A DNA stretch of 64,000 bases from Cryptomeria japonica (GCF_030272615.1 NC_081409.1:472310573-472374572); one strand, 5' to 3'. Numbered from the stretch's first letter, positions 34,329 to 46,660 are shown. Notes: generated from the sequence alone by a model not told the origin. Numbers and translations are program-made.

Positions 34329-34679
34329 AGTTGTGTGCTCCACATCAGTCAAGTAGCATAGTGACAAATGTTACAAGGTTGATGTGTTGAAGGATGCTAC
34401 TCCATAGAGGGAGAAACATAGTGGAGTATGGAAGCTTGTGGCTCCACTTTGGCATTGTTGTCAAAGTGGGGGAAGATATATGATAGGGGAAAAGATATCT
34501 GGTGTATGGGGGAGAAGATATTTGATGATGAAGATATATGGAGTACACACTGACCAGTCCAGATGTTGGTGGTTGTGATCTTTGAACTGGTATATGACAA
34601 CTGGTATATGCTATTCAACATGGTACAGATACTGACCAATGATACACTAAGTATTGCCAACAATACCAAAGGGGGAGAT
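34329..34679 (+). promoter_or_regulatory. Copia C 3' UTR and polypurine tracts
   Basis: Purine boxes GTGGGGGAAGATA (34466), ATAGGGGAAAAGATA (34483) and ATGGGGGAGAAGATA (34507) precede the functional-position tract CCAAAGGGGGAGAT (34666-34679), which abuts the 3' LTR. Repeated tracts are a Sirevirus trait. Confidence 0.7.
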
Positions 34680-36051
34680 TGTTGGCATATGATGAAGCGG
34701 TGACAAAGTATGTTGTCATTGATGTCAATATGTGCTCAAGTAAGTACACCGGTATGAAGATTGGAAGCGGTCTTGGTCAACTGGGATGGAGTGGACCAGT
34801 GTCAGGGTTCACTAAGTGTAACTACCGGTTGGTAGTCTCTGTTCAGTTTTAAGGGTTTCCGGTATGATATGTGTGGTGCAACCAATGGTGTTTTATGAAC
34901 ATTAAGAATAAGGATCAGGATGCCATGTCATTTGTGTGCACGTGAAGGATTCCCTTGAGGATTTTGCACGTGGAGATCGAATGCATTGAATACCTACCTC
35001 GAGAATGTGAAGAACGCATGATGGGTTACCATTTTCCAGATGCGGTGAAGAATGGATGATGCAGAATGACTTGTAATCTATTTGAGATTGTTTCATTCTA
35101 TGTAATTTGTTTGGACGGTTAGGATTGGACCGCTTGTAATTGTAAACCTATATTGATTAGGGTTTAGGGTTTATGTTACCAACCTAATTCTTGTCTATAA
35201 GGTCGATGAATTTTGATATTGTTGTTGTGGGAAAATGTTTTTTTTGTGTCTGCATATTGAAATACTTGCCAAACCAGAGTGTGAAACCTACAAAATGTGA
35301 TTGTAGAGGAGAGGAGCTGAAAAGGATCTGCCTTAGCAATTAGTGTTGTTATCAGATCAAAGCTTTACCTATTGACTTCTAACCATTTCAATAGAAGGAA
35401 AATCCCTTGACCGGGTAGCTTTAATAGGCTTGTTGTAAATCCTATAACCAGGTGACTCAAGTTCATTGAGTTCTTTAAATCCTCTAGCAAGGTAACCTTT
35501 AATAGGGTTTCAACCTTTAACAGGGTATATAGCCATCCCTTAACCGGGTGATCTTTAACATGATCGGTTCCTAGCAGAACCTTATTGTAAAGTCTTTAAC
35601 TGGACTAGGCTCCTAACAAAGCGGACTTCAAAAGAGTTCAAAACAAGCTTGTGGGTATTCATCCCCACCGTGGTTTTTCCCATTTGGGTTTCCACGTGAA
35701 AAATCTGTGTTATGAGTTGTGCATTTTTCATGTGATGATTGAGTATTCTTTATTTAGGTGATTATGCATGCAGAGCTAATGGTTATGGTATTACTGATAC
35801 AACACATGCATATGTATATGGGTGAAGTAGTTATCAAGTGTTGAATGATATTTGAAGTACTTAGTTATACTGGTTTAAGTTGTCTGAAGTCTTACTGTGT
35901 TTAACCAGTATTGCCATGGTTTAGTTTAGTGATGAAGACAACCGGTCAAGATTGTTTTAATTTGATAAGTTGTTGAGAAGTTTTTGTCTTTACTGATTCA
36001 CCCCCCCTCTCAATACTAGTTAGGGTATTTGTTGTTCATCATTATTCATCA
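34680..36051 (+). mobile_element. 3' LTR of copia C
   Basis: 1372 bp, TGTTGGCATATGATG...ATTATTCATCA, collinear with the 5' LTR. The double telo-box is at 35157-35173, and the CTTTAACAGG array and ACTGATTCACCCCCCC block are conserved. Confidence 0.9.
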
Positions 36052-36410
36052 ACCTAAACCTGCTTTTCATGCATCTACATCATCAACTAGAAAACAAGAT
36101 TGGAAAGATTTATATGCAAAGGAATTGGATGATATGAAGAGAGAAGATGAATAATTTGAGTAACTTGAAGCCCAATTTGCTAGAAGAGTACCTAAAGGAC
36201 TGGTAGGAAGGAACTATGAAGGAAAAACACCTTTTAAATGTTTTGCATGTAATAAGATAGGTCATTTTGCATCTAGATGTATTGAAAGGAATTCAAGATT
36301 TGAAGAAATAGGTATAAGATCATTTAAGCCTAACCTTAGATATCAGAACAAGTATAAGTACAAGAAAAACAAAGATAAATCATGCTACATAGCGGATGAG
36401 GAAGGTGTGA
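36052..36410 (+). pseudogene. Copia B gag, C-terminal part
   Basis: Gag resumes with KPAFHASTSSTRKQDWKDLY, an acidic helix with two stops, RRVPKGL and the complete zinc knuckle FKCFACNKIGHFASRC (36235-36282; CX2CX4HX4C intact). A Lys/Tyr-rich tail (KYKYKKNKDKSCYIADEEGV) follows. It pairs with the N-terminal part at 21767. Confidence 0.85.
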
Positions 36411-37520
36411 CTGATTGTGATGATGAACCGGCACAACACTCTGCTAGCAGTTCTGGAAATGGAAAGGAATGGGTGCTCTTGGCTATCAAGGAAGATGTTC
36501 TGGCATTGGAAGAGAATGTACCTGAAGAGAAGGCACTTGCTGCTAAAATTGAAGATAAGGATGAATGGGTAATGTACAGTGGATGTTCACATCATATGAC
36601 TGGAGATAAAAAGAAGTTTCTATCTTTGCAAAAGTTTGATGGTGATTTTGTTAGATTTGGAGATGACAAAGCATGTATGATCAAGGGAAAAGGAACTATA
36701 TCATTGGATGATAAGCACAATATTGATAATGTTTATTATGTTGAAGGTTTAAGGTATAATCTTTTGAGTGTAGGACAATTGGTGGATAAGGGATTTAAAC
36801 TACAGTTCAAGGATGGAAAATGCAAAATCATTAATAGATCTGGTTTGCATATTGCGACCGATACATAGACATAAGGTAATATATTTCATTTGAATTGTAG
36901 TGAGAAGAAATGTTTGATTGCAAAAATTGATGAGAGTTGGCTATGGCATAAAAGACTATGTCATGTGAATTTTGATTGCATTGTAAAGATCAGTTCAACT
37001 AAGGTAGTTAGAGATATACCTAAGATTGTGAAGCCCTATAATCTAGTATGTAAAGAATTTAAAATGGGAAAACATGTGAGAACCTCTTTTAAGAGTATAC
37101 AAGAAAAATATAATGATGTTCTTGATCTTTTCATATTGATTTGTGTGGCCCTGCTAGAATTAAATTTTTTCAAGGTGATAGATATTTTATGCTAATCATT
37201 GATGATTATTCTGGAATGATGTGGGTTACTTTTCTAAGGGAGAAATCTGAGGCTTTTGAAAAGTTTAAAATTTTTAAAGCTAAGGTTGAGACAAAGACAA
37301 GATTGAAGATTAAATGTTTAAGGTCAGATCATGGTGAAGAATTCACATCTGGTGAGTTTACTAACTTTTGTGAGAAGCATGGTATAAGGAGACAATTTTC
37401 TGCTCCCCGGACACCTTAGTAGAATGGAGTTGTGGAAAGGAAGAACACAACTATCTTGGATGCTACTAAAACAATGATGATGGAAGCTAGTCTACCTTAT
37501 ATCTACTGAAGAGAAGCGAT
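36411..37520 (+). pseudogene. Copia B protease and integrase
   Basis: Open from the gag tail to 36868. The protease motif reads WVMYSGCSHHMTGD (36565-36606): the catalytic Asp of DSG is Tyr. Stops at 36866 and 36872 follow. Integrase has LWHKRLCHVNFDCI and CKEFKMGKHV, where the second Cys of the zinc-binding CxxC is Phe. A frame change occurs near 37130, then CGPARIKFFQGDRYF, IIDDYSGMMWVTF, LRSDHGEEF and, after two stops at 37417-37422, NGVVERKNTTI. The D-D-E residues are still visible, but zinc binding and protease are both damaged. Confidence 0.87.
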
Positions 37521-38860
37521 GACAACAATGGTTTATACATTCAATAGAGTACATATCAAAGGAGAAACCGGTAAGACACCTTATGAATTATGGTTTGTCA
37601 ATACACCTATAGTTAAGTATTCCAGAATATTTGGTAGTAAATGTTATATCAGGAGAGATGATATCATTGGCAAATTTGATCCTAGATGTGATGAAGGAAT
37701 ATTTATTGGTTATTCTAATGAAAGCAAGACATATGGATGTTATAACAAGAGATTGCAGAGAATTGTGGAAAGTGCTAATATCAAGGTGGATGAGCTGAAT
37801 AGAAGTCAAATTAGAGCTTATGAGAAAGAACCAGTAGTGGAAATGATCATAACTGAACCGGTAACGCCTTTACCGAAACAAAATGTTGAACTAGTTACTT
37901 CGGCAGTAGCAGAAAATTCAATATTAGCTGAAGAACCAGGAAGAGGAACAGAGAGTCAAAAGACTCCTAGGTATGTGAGATTGAATCATTCAGAAGATCA
38001 GATCATTGGGGATAAAAACAATGGAGTGATGACAAGAAGGAGACTGACATCTAATGAGGTATGTTTAATTTATCAAGTTGAATCGGTATCAGTGATTGAG
38101 CATGTAAATATGAATGTTGGATGAAAGCTATGGAAGAAGAATTAGATCAGATTGAGAAGAATAACACATGGACTTTAGTTCCCCGGCCTAAAAATAAGAA
38201 TGTTGTTCGAACTAAATGGATTTTTAGGAATAAATTGAATGAAGATGGACAAGTTGTAAGGAATAAAGCTAGATTGGTTTGTAAAGGATATTCTCAAAAG
38301 GAAGGAATTGATTATGGTGAAACTTTTGCACCTATAGCTAGGATTGAAGCTGTAAGATTATTTCTTGCCTATGTTGCACATAAAAACTACAAGGTCTATC
38401 AGATGGATATTAAGTATGCATTTTTGAATGGGGATCTTGATGAGGAAGTTTATAATGAGAAACCTAATGGTTTTTCACTTTCAGATGATAAAAACATGGT
38501 TTGCAGATTAAGAAAACCTTTATATGGATTGAAATAGGCACCTAGAGCTTGGTATGCAAGGTTAGATAAATATCTTTTGAAGCTTGGTTTCACTCAAGGT
38601 AATGCTGACAATAACCTATATTTTAAAGTCACTAATGATGATATATTGATTATTGAAGTTTTTGTTGATGAAATCATTTTTGGAGGTGAAGATAAGTTAT
38701 GCATGGAATTTTCTAAGAATATGGAGAAAGAATTTGAAATGCCTATGATTGGGAAAATGAAATTTTTCTTAGGTTTGCAGATTACTCAGACTCAAAGGTT
38801 TTTTCATCTGACAAACTAAGTATATTAGGGAATTGTTGAAGAAATTTGGTATGGTAGATT
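37521..38860 (+). pseudogene. Copia B reverse transcriptase
   Basis: After integrase's C-terminus (TPYELWFVNTPIVKYSRIFG, GIFIGYSNESKTYGCYNKRL) and a linker, RT starts near 38115: [74 protein letters not shown] stop at 38535 precedes APRAWYARL. The active-site box reads EVFVDEIIFGG (38654-38686), with Glu for the second catalytic Asp. A frameshift near 38810 ends the open part. Confidence 0.87.
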
Positions 38861-39604
38861 CTAAACTGGTAAGTACTCCTATGGTTACAACTGATAAACT
38901 GATAAGGAAAGATGAATTTGCACTGGTAAATCCTACAAGATACAATTCTATGATTGGAGGTCTTCTATATTTGACTCAGACTAGGTGTGACATAATGAAT
39001 TATGTTTGTATTGCATCTAGATATCAAAGTGATCCTAGAGAAAATCATGAGAGTGTGGTGAAAAGAATTTTTAGATATTTGTAAGGTACATCTGAATATG
39101 TATGGTTTTTGGTACCCTAAGGATGATGGCTTTACTTTATGTGCATATACAAATGTAGATTGGGCAGGAGATGCTGATGACCAGAAAAGTACTTCCGGTG
39201 GAGCTTTCTTTCTTGGAAAGAAGTTGGTTTCATGGATCAACAAGAAACAATCTTGCACTTGTTTATCTACTACTAAAGCTGAGTATGTTGTTGCTGCTAC
39301 TAATTGTACATAGGTTTTATGGATGAAGAAAATATTGAAGGATATTAAAGTGCATTGCATTGGACCGATGGTTATTCACTATGATAACTTTGCTGCTATT
39401 GACATATCAAATAATTCGATATTTCACTCTAAGACAAAGCACATATCTATCGAGTATAACTTTTTGAAGGAGAAGGTAGAAGAAAATGAAGTTAGACTGG
39501 TTTATGTGAACACTAAAGAGAAGATTGCAGATATTTTCACTAAACCTTTGCCTAAGGAATCATTTGAGTACCCGAGAGACAAATTAGGGGTGCCCCTCCG
39601 ATAG
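38861..39604 (+). pseudogene. Copia B RNase H
   Basis: It includes the connection (LVSTPMVTTDKL, YNSMIGGLLYLTQTRCDIM) and, after a stop and indel near 39083, AYTNVDWAGDADDQKSTSGG (catalytic TDxDW is TNVDW). INKKQSCTCLSTTKAEYVVA follows, then a stop at 39311. The tail HYDNFAAIDISNNSIFHSKT...IADIFTKPLPKESF ends at 39604 (the GVPLR end). Confidence 0.86.
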
Positions 39605-39932
39605 AGAACTAATTAATGTTATTTGGCATCAGTCCAATATGCATAATCTGAGATATTATTCATTCCGACATTGATGTGGCGATGCTACTGCTCAGGGGGA
39701 GTAGTTAGCCTTGCGATTCAGTGGTTTTTGTTTTTTGCTTTGATATTTATGTCAGATTTCTGGCACTGATGTGAAAGGGGGAGAGATATATGTGAAAAAC
39801 AAATCTTTAGAGAGATATCATTCATAGGGGGAGATTGTTGGCTGTCTTCCATTAGGGAAGACTTGTTTGGCATTTCTTAACACTTGGATGTTTTTCACAT
39901 CTAGTGTTTCCATCAATGCCAAAGGGGGAGAT
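39605..39932 (+). promoter_or_regulatory. Copia B 3' UTR with repeated polypurine tracts
   Basis: Purine boxes occur at 39772 (GAAAGGGGGAGAGATA), 39823 (ATAGGGGGAGATTGTTGGCTG) and 39921 (AAAGGGGGAGAT). Only the last abuts the LTR. The middle one is followed by TTGTTGGC, a near copy of the LTR start. A CTCAGGGGGAG box lies at 39692. Confidence 0.75.
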
Positions 39933-41174
39933 TGTTGGCCATTTGGAGGAATTGATTATGTGTTGCATTGATGTTTTGTGACTGATGTCAACACTAGCTA
40001 TTTTGGCTGCTTTACTGGTATCTTTTTGGTCCTGGTAGTTTGTTTGGTTTCTGGTTGGATTGGATCATCATGATCTGGTATGCTCTGGTATGTTTGGGTT
40101 ATGGAATTGGCTTATTCATGCTACTTTGATTCATGTTCACTTAGTTGGTTTTCATCTGGTGATCAGATGCTATGTTGTTTGCTAGTAAGCTTGGTTTGTT
40201 GTGCCGACGAGGGTTTCACCATAGAACTTTGTTGAAGAACTTTGATGATATGCATAAGTGGTGTTAGTGCGGCTTCTGGTGGAGATTTAGGATGCTAATG
40301 GTGATCATGTTTGAGACTTAGTTGATTGGTATTATTGCTTTAGCGTGTGTGGACCTATATTGGGTCCTGGTATTGTCTAGATTTTGGACCGACTTAATGT
40401 AACATGTGGATTGGACCTCTTGATGTATTTCCGAGATTTCTTATGGGTTGGATATTATTTGTTTGGTCTCAGGATGACATGTTTTGTAATTATGTAATTA
40501 GTTTATTATTTGGTGGCGGATCTGATTATTTATAGTCGAGGGTTTGTATATATATGATGTAAGATCTCATTGTAGATCATATGGCATAGATATAAAAATG
40601 GGAAATGGATATGTAAGGAGCGAATAATGTAATAATCATTCAGGTAGAAGATTTAGTCAATCATTGATGATTGAATTGGGTTTATATAAGAGGATTTAGT
40701 CCTCTGATATTGAGATTAACCAGAACTGTATTCAGGCATAGGAGATGCTATCTTTGTAGTTCATTCATTTATCTAGATTGTAGTCTGGATTTCTATGTAG
40801 TCAGTGAGACTACTTTTGTGATGAGCAGTGCGCTCTAGACTATTGGCCTTCCTGCAAGTGAATGCCCCTCAATTGTAATTCACATACTTACTGTAGAAGT
40901 ATTATCTGACTTTGGGTAGGCTTCCCCTCGTGATTTTTCCCTTTATTGGGTTTTCCACATATAAATCTTGGTGTCATGTGGTTGGTATTTATTATCTGAT
41001 TATTTATTATGCTTAATTGGTTTATCTTCCATTTCGGTAATTGGTTTATGCATTCTGATATTGATATTTTGGGTTCTGGTATTAAATTTTTAATTTCTTA
41101 AGGTTGCAGTAATCTAATGACAACTGATTCACCCCCCGTCTCAGTTGTCTTCTGGATATTTGAACTGTATAACA
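39933..41174 (+). mobile_element. 3' LTR of copia B
   Basis: 1242 bp, TGTTGGCCATTTGGAGGA...GTATAACA, collinear with the 5' LTR and followed by the target duplication CTTTG. Confidence 0.9.
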
Positions 41175-41179
41175 CTTTG

Positions 41180-43240
41180 GACCATGTATCACATGTTGTG
41201 TTATGCTATGGTATGTCTGCTGCTGGGTAATATACTTGCCCAGTTATTAGTGAGTATTATTTTTATTTATTTTTTATTTCTTCTCTTCTTTATTGTATTT
41301 GGAAGATGGGTTTTCCCATTCGATAGGCTGGTTATTATACTACTATTTATCTTATCCCAATATGATCACACAATTGCTGAACCAAAACACATCAATTTGA
41401 TGGGTTTGAAAATGATTCTGTACATTTAGTTTATGCTATCAGTATAGTGTTTTATATGGTTTAGTGTGTTTTCAGATTTGTCTTGGGCAATAGAAGGTGT
41501 TGTGTTTTTAGTGTTGTAGCTATTTGGTAGTTATTTTTCTTTGCAAATTTACGCATTTTGCTGTCCATGAGTTCTTGATGATCACATGTTAAGTCTAGTT
41601 GTGATTTTGAATGAAGCCTATGAGTTATAGTGCAGGCAAAGCGTATTGCAAATGCTGCCCCATTTTATGTATTGTTTTCTTTGTGAATGTCATATTGCGT
41701 TACATGTTATGCTACATTTTAGTACCAGAGGCTGTCTTACGTATGTTGTGTTTTAGATTGATTTTTATTTCCAGATTTGACACCATTGATTAAATATAAG
41801 ATTGAATGGTTATTTGAATTTGTCTCATGATGTTTTTCCATAGGAGTTAATTTGTGCTGATGATTTTAAGGACAACAAGTGTGAAGACCTTGTTGGATTT
41901 TTGTTGATTTGGTTGTAGCGGTTTTATGACTTGGTTTATGTACTCTTTTGGTCAAGAGACTCAACTTTCTTGTATTTTGATGCCCATTTTTCATGAGTAT
42001 GTGTCTATACATTATTTGGCATTGTATGATGTGTCACTTCAAATTTATTTGTGTAACCTAGAGCCTCTTGTAATGTTGATTTTGGGTCCATGTAAGGGAG
42101 TGGGCTCCTTTGCGACACTCGGGGTCATGAGAGATGGACTATCATGAGGTTCCTTGTAAAGATGCATGAAGTCTAGACCTCTTGGACGTAAGGGAGTTTA
42201 CCTTGTTTAATTAAGTGATAATTAATTAATGAATGGGCTTGGGTAGTTAGATAATTAAACGATGGTACCTCATGACTTAGTCCTAGGGAGGATGTTTTAG
42301 ACTAAGATGAGAAGACCATGGAGATGATAAGCCAATCTCCCTTGGTCTCTCATAGGTTGAGATGGCTCCGCATGCCCTTAGGATAGAGCCTTGTTTTTGG
42401 TATGGCATGTGATGACACTCCCTTGTACATGAGTTCCCTTTTGTCTTTACATTTGTATTTATGCCTTGATGTTTGGTCAGCCTCTGGGAATTTTCTTGTT
42501 GTTGTTGCATTGGTGTTGGTCCATGTGTATGGAAGTCTTTCTTGGTGTTAGTCCCTTTGATAGAAGCGTCAACCTAGGCTTAGTATGTGTGTTGGGACCT
42601 AGCTATATCTCCTAGCTCGGGGGGTGGTTCCTTATAGGTTCCACATTGGTCAGGTGTTTGGAGCTTTTTGCCATTGGGGTTTTTCCTTTCTTGTTGTTGT
42701 TCTTCTTGTGTGTGGATTTGGATCTTCTTCATGATGGCTATAGATTCTATGGAGAAAATTTATGTACTAAAACATCTTGCCATTTTAGTTGTAATAATTT
42801 GTAATAGTGTAGGAATCACTTGTAAGGCTAAGTAAGCCTGATGTATATATGATTATGTAATAGTAGCATGTAGGTTTATATTTATCATTAGCTGGAAATT
42901 ATCATGTTATCTTTTGGGCATCATTGTAACTATGTGAAGGAGTGTAGAATTTTGAATGTTTCATTATTAGATCAGCATATTAAAGTATGTGTCAAGACCC
43001 AACACTTATGTTGTAGATTGCCATAAGTTGTATTGTATTGTATGTATTCATTATGAAAATATATTTGGGCAGCAAGTTAAATATTCACATGGTATTATCT
43101 TGAAGTGTAATGGTCAGTTGTATATGTAGATAGATCTATGTTGTAATGTAGAAAGATGTAATGGTGTACTTTCATGTATATGTGAATACAGTGTAGTTAG
43201 TTGTAAATATGTTCATGAGACTCTAAATGTAAATGGTTAT
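41180..43240 (+). other. Host sequence E, right part (LTR-like, non-coding)
   Basis: It continues the left flank at 20471 once copia B is removed. No frame shows a known domain. It includes a GGTACCTCATGACTTAGTCC phrase (42264-42283) and T-rich stretches. A TATA-like CTGATGTATATATGATTATG (42838-42857) precedes gypsy F. Probably part of an old LTR element, but neither boundary is visible. Confidence 0.35.
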
Positions 43241-44508
43241 TGTAATACCCTAAAATGGTCACCTAAACCATGGGTCCCTAATCTCGACAACATCACCAAG
43301 GTCATAACCAAAAGGAAATTAAATAAACCATGGGCCCCTAATCTCAACAACATCACCAAGGTCCTAACCAAAAGGCAATTAAATCAACCTTGAGCACCTA
43401 ATTAGATAATTCTTCAATCATTAATGTTACATGGCAAGTTAATCACTCTATATTAATTAATTAAATCATTCCAAGTAAATCATTTTGATCAATTATACTA
43501 TTTATTTAATTAAATATCCTAGCATATTTAATTAATAAATAAATTTGCCATTTAATCACAAAAAGAGGAATTAATTTACAAAAAGAGATTAATCACAAAA
43601 AAAAGAGGAATTAATCTGCAAATGAAAGAGTTAAATTGAAAACAAAAGAAAAGAATTAAATTGAGAAAAAAAATCAAACTTAAGATATTTATTTTTCTAA
43701 AATTGAGATAACTTGAGAAATCAGAAAAGCAATTAAATAGAATTAATCATTTTATCTAAAAATAAAACTTAAAGCTTTTCTTAAGGAAAAAGGTTCAGTT
43801 ATATTGAAAAGGATTTTTCTAAATAAAAATCTTGAGCTAATTTTATCTCATGTGCATAGAATCACCTAAATTTTATCTCAAGTGCATGGAATCAAATAAT
43901 TTTATCTCCAATGCAAACTCAAAATTATAATTTGAATGCATTCAATCGAGCTATAATTGAAATCTATCTCAAGATTAACTTAATCTAATCTCTCAATTAT
44001 TTTAATTATCCATAAATGTGCTTTTTATTAAGGAATCTCAACCACTCATTGATAATCGATCTTGATCGTTGGTCTCTCTTTTGAGTCTCTATAAATTCGG
44101 CCTTCATCTCTCATTCAAAACACCTTGGAGATTTATTGTTATTGTGCAGTTTTTGCCTAGAGTCATTGAAAATATTGTGCTTTGAGATTATTGCATCTTC
44201 GTTTAGATTTTTGCATATTTAGTTTAATTATGATTGCTTGAATTCATTTAGCTTAATCTTCATTCATCTAGCTTAATATTCATCCATCTAGCTTAATCTT
44301 GCATACATTTAGCTTATTATTGTTCTCATATAGATTAAATCCTTCGTCTTGGTGTAGTCTAGTCACTAGTAATGCTTAGAAAAATCTGAGAGCAAGTCTA
44401 TACTCGTATTTTTTAGAAGGCAATAGGTTGATTTGTTATGGTTTTTATATTCATGATTATATCTGTCTAACCATGCATGCAATGACTTAATTGAAGTGTT
44501 GTGTCTTA
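43241..44508 (+). mobile_element. 5' LTR of gypsy F
   Basis: It starts TGTAATACCCTAAAATGGTC, the same family as 2526. A segment of about 60 bp (AAACCATGGG[T/C]CCCTAATCTC...AAAAGGMAATTAAAT) is tandemly duplicated at 43265-43386; F' has one unit. Near the end a 20-bp unit, CATCTAGCTTAATCTTCAT, repeats about four times (44244-44317). The end is placed at TGTCTTACA (44508) by its CA terminus. That is tentative because no primer site is clear. Confidence 0.65.
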
Positions 44509-46660
44509 CAACTTACCAACTTTACCCACTTTTCACACACATTTTTATTTTTTGTAGTTTTTTCCATACAGTTACTGCAAAAACTCGTATGAGTTTTCAC
44601 AAAGGATAGAACAAAAATTTGCAAATCTCCTACGGTCCTTGGTGAATTATCATATGGCTGGGTGAGAATACTCATACGATTTTCTTGTTTTTGGTATTAA
44701 AACAGATTACATTTTTTAGGGTTTTCTGATTGAAATTTTGATGGTACTAATGCTAACCCTGGCTTGTTTTCTGTTTGCCTGAGAGATTTTGACATCCTCA
44801 CCAGGTTTTTTAGAATGCTTGTCGAAGAATACGCTTGTTGCACAAAAACAATATGACTATTGATTCGTTGTTTTTGTAGGTTGCCTGAGGAGATTCAAGT
44901 GAACTTTGTGTATTCTTTAAATTCATTTTTTTAGGCACTTAAATTGCTATCTCATTACTAAACAAATCTATCTTTTGTACTTTAAGAAAAATCTAAGAGG
45001 TAGGAGAGTATGCTCTTGTCCGCATAGACAATCAGAAATCTATACCCTTGAAGCTTTTTCTAAGTTTTGAGATTTGTGTACCTTTAGCGGGCCTATCATA
45101 GTGGGAAAAAGTAATTACGCTGTGAGAATGATCGAAGTGAGTACAGCTGGACCTGAGCATTCCAACTCACTATAATAAATAGGTCTCTAGTGATTAAAGT
45201 CTCAGAGGATGAGATTATTTGAGTTTTCTCTTTGAGATCTCTCATATCGAGCATTTTGTAGGGCCTCACGACATCAATCACATTTACATGACTACAACTT
45301 ATGTCAGTACCTTGTTGGACTATAAGCCTCAATCATGCTTGCGTGACTTCAAGGGGTAATTTTGAACAAAATTCCTGACTAAGAACTATAAGATAGAGGC
45401 TACCCGATTCACCTCCAAAAGGGGGATAATCTTTGTGCAAATGAGATAGTAACTCTCCCAAGATACTTGCCATTTTGTGCCCCCATTAGCATTTGGAGTA
45501 TGCTAATACGACGTTGAGAATCCTTGCGTGAGACTTAACGTCCGTATTCTGATTAGCTATTGGGTGTGTACCTGAGTCTGCAAGAAAAGGTTTTCTTCTC
45601 TAAGCCAACTTCCGTAGTGTTAGCGTGTTGTGCTTGAAGTCATTATACATCTTGCATGTTTGTTGTGTTTTCATCCCTGAAAGTGAAACTAAAATACTGA
45701 AACTGGAAAAAACAATCAGCAACGTCAAAAACTCAGTCATCAAAACTCTATCCATGTCAAAAACTAGTCTCTTCTAGTCATCAAAACTCTATCCATGTCA
45801 GAATATCCTCTCTGTCCAGTCCTCTATCATACGAGTCTACTGAATTATCATCTAGCTATATACCTATTGTCGTATGAGTCTTCATTGGTCATGTCAATTG
45901 ATCATTTGGTCCTGTCAGAATTGTCATCCTAGTCCTCAGAATTGTCGTTCTATTTCTAGAGAATTGTCGTTTGGCCTTAAGAATACTATCATACAAATAA
46001 TCATTACCATCATCAGATTGTCATCTAGAGAAGATGAAACTATCGTACGAGTATAGGCAGCAACTCATATGAGAAACTGCATGTGTCATCTGGGAGCTGC
46101 TAAATTGTCATCTGGGTTTGAATATTCTGTCGTACGAATTCCTGATTTATCAGTCCAAAAACTTGTCTGTCTATACACTTTTACAGAACTGTCATACTTT
46201 CCTAATCAGTCTACAACAAGCATAAATCTGGTCATCATAATTTTGAGCATAAACAATCTTGATAGTGTACCCCTGCCGTTGTGTTGCATGATTTTGTGGA
46301 TCATCTTTCAGCTAGTTCAATCAACTACTTATCAAACTAAATCAAACTAAGTTACTTAGATCATGTCTTATACAAGATAGATCATTCCTAAAACTAGACT
46401 AAGTCTTAGTCACTTCTCTCAAATCACTATGTCAAACAAACAACTAGCTTCAATTTGATCTTGACTTCTACATCACATCTAGCTCTCGGTCACATCAGTT
46501 ATAAATGTTTTATTCAAACCATATTTTCTCGTAAGAAAGCTGCCAAAGGTAAAGGATAGTCCTTTTCATATAGACTAACCCATTCTTTGTAGAAGACCTC
46601 ATCTCTAACAAACCTTCATCATCAAATATACCAATTTTTGATCAATCCTTATCTCCCACC
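44509..46660 (+). other. Leader of gypsy F
   Basis: A long untranslated leader, as in Tat-lineage elements. It contains a cluster of short repeated phrases (ATTGTCATC, TTGTCGTATGAG, ATCGTACGAGT, CTGTCGTACGAATT) between 45820 and 46150, with CTCGTATGAG-like sequence at 44584. No coding was found. Confidence 0.55.

Larger units (their letters stand above)
22436..36051 (+). mobile_element. Copia element C (Sirevirus-like), split by D
   Basis: LTRs lie at 22436-23829 and 34680-36051. It sits in the gag of copia B, and the gag protein continues on the far side. The flanks GTTTG (left) and ACCTA (right) are not identical. Both can be reached from GCCTA, the sequence expected at this place in gag, mostly by transitions, so the duplication has decayed. 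Without D it is about 7.3 kb. It keeps gag, protease, integrase, RT and RNase H, with several stops. Confidence 0.9.
20477..41174 (+). mobile_element. Copia element B (Sirevirus-like), split by C and D
   Basis: LTRs lie at 20477-21709 and 39933-41174. The target duplication CTTTG is perfect at 20472-20476 and 41175-41179. The element spans 20.7 kb, of which 13.6 kb is nested copia C. Its own sequence (about 7.1 kb) encodes gag, protease, integrase, RT and RNase H in order, all broken by stops. The first base of the 5' LTR has changed (AGTTGGCC against TGTTGGCC). By-eye identity of the first 100 LTR bases is about 88%, the oldest of the elements with LTR pairs. Confidence 0.93.

Noticed and set aside
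42283-42510. 75-codon minus-strand frame with Gln-rich start
   Set aside because: Composition follows a T/G-rich plus strand, with no similarity to any family I recognise and no supporting context.
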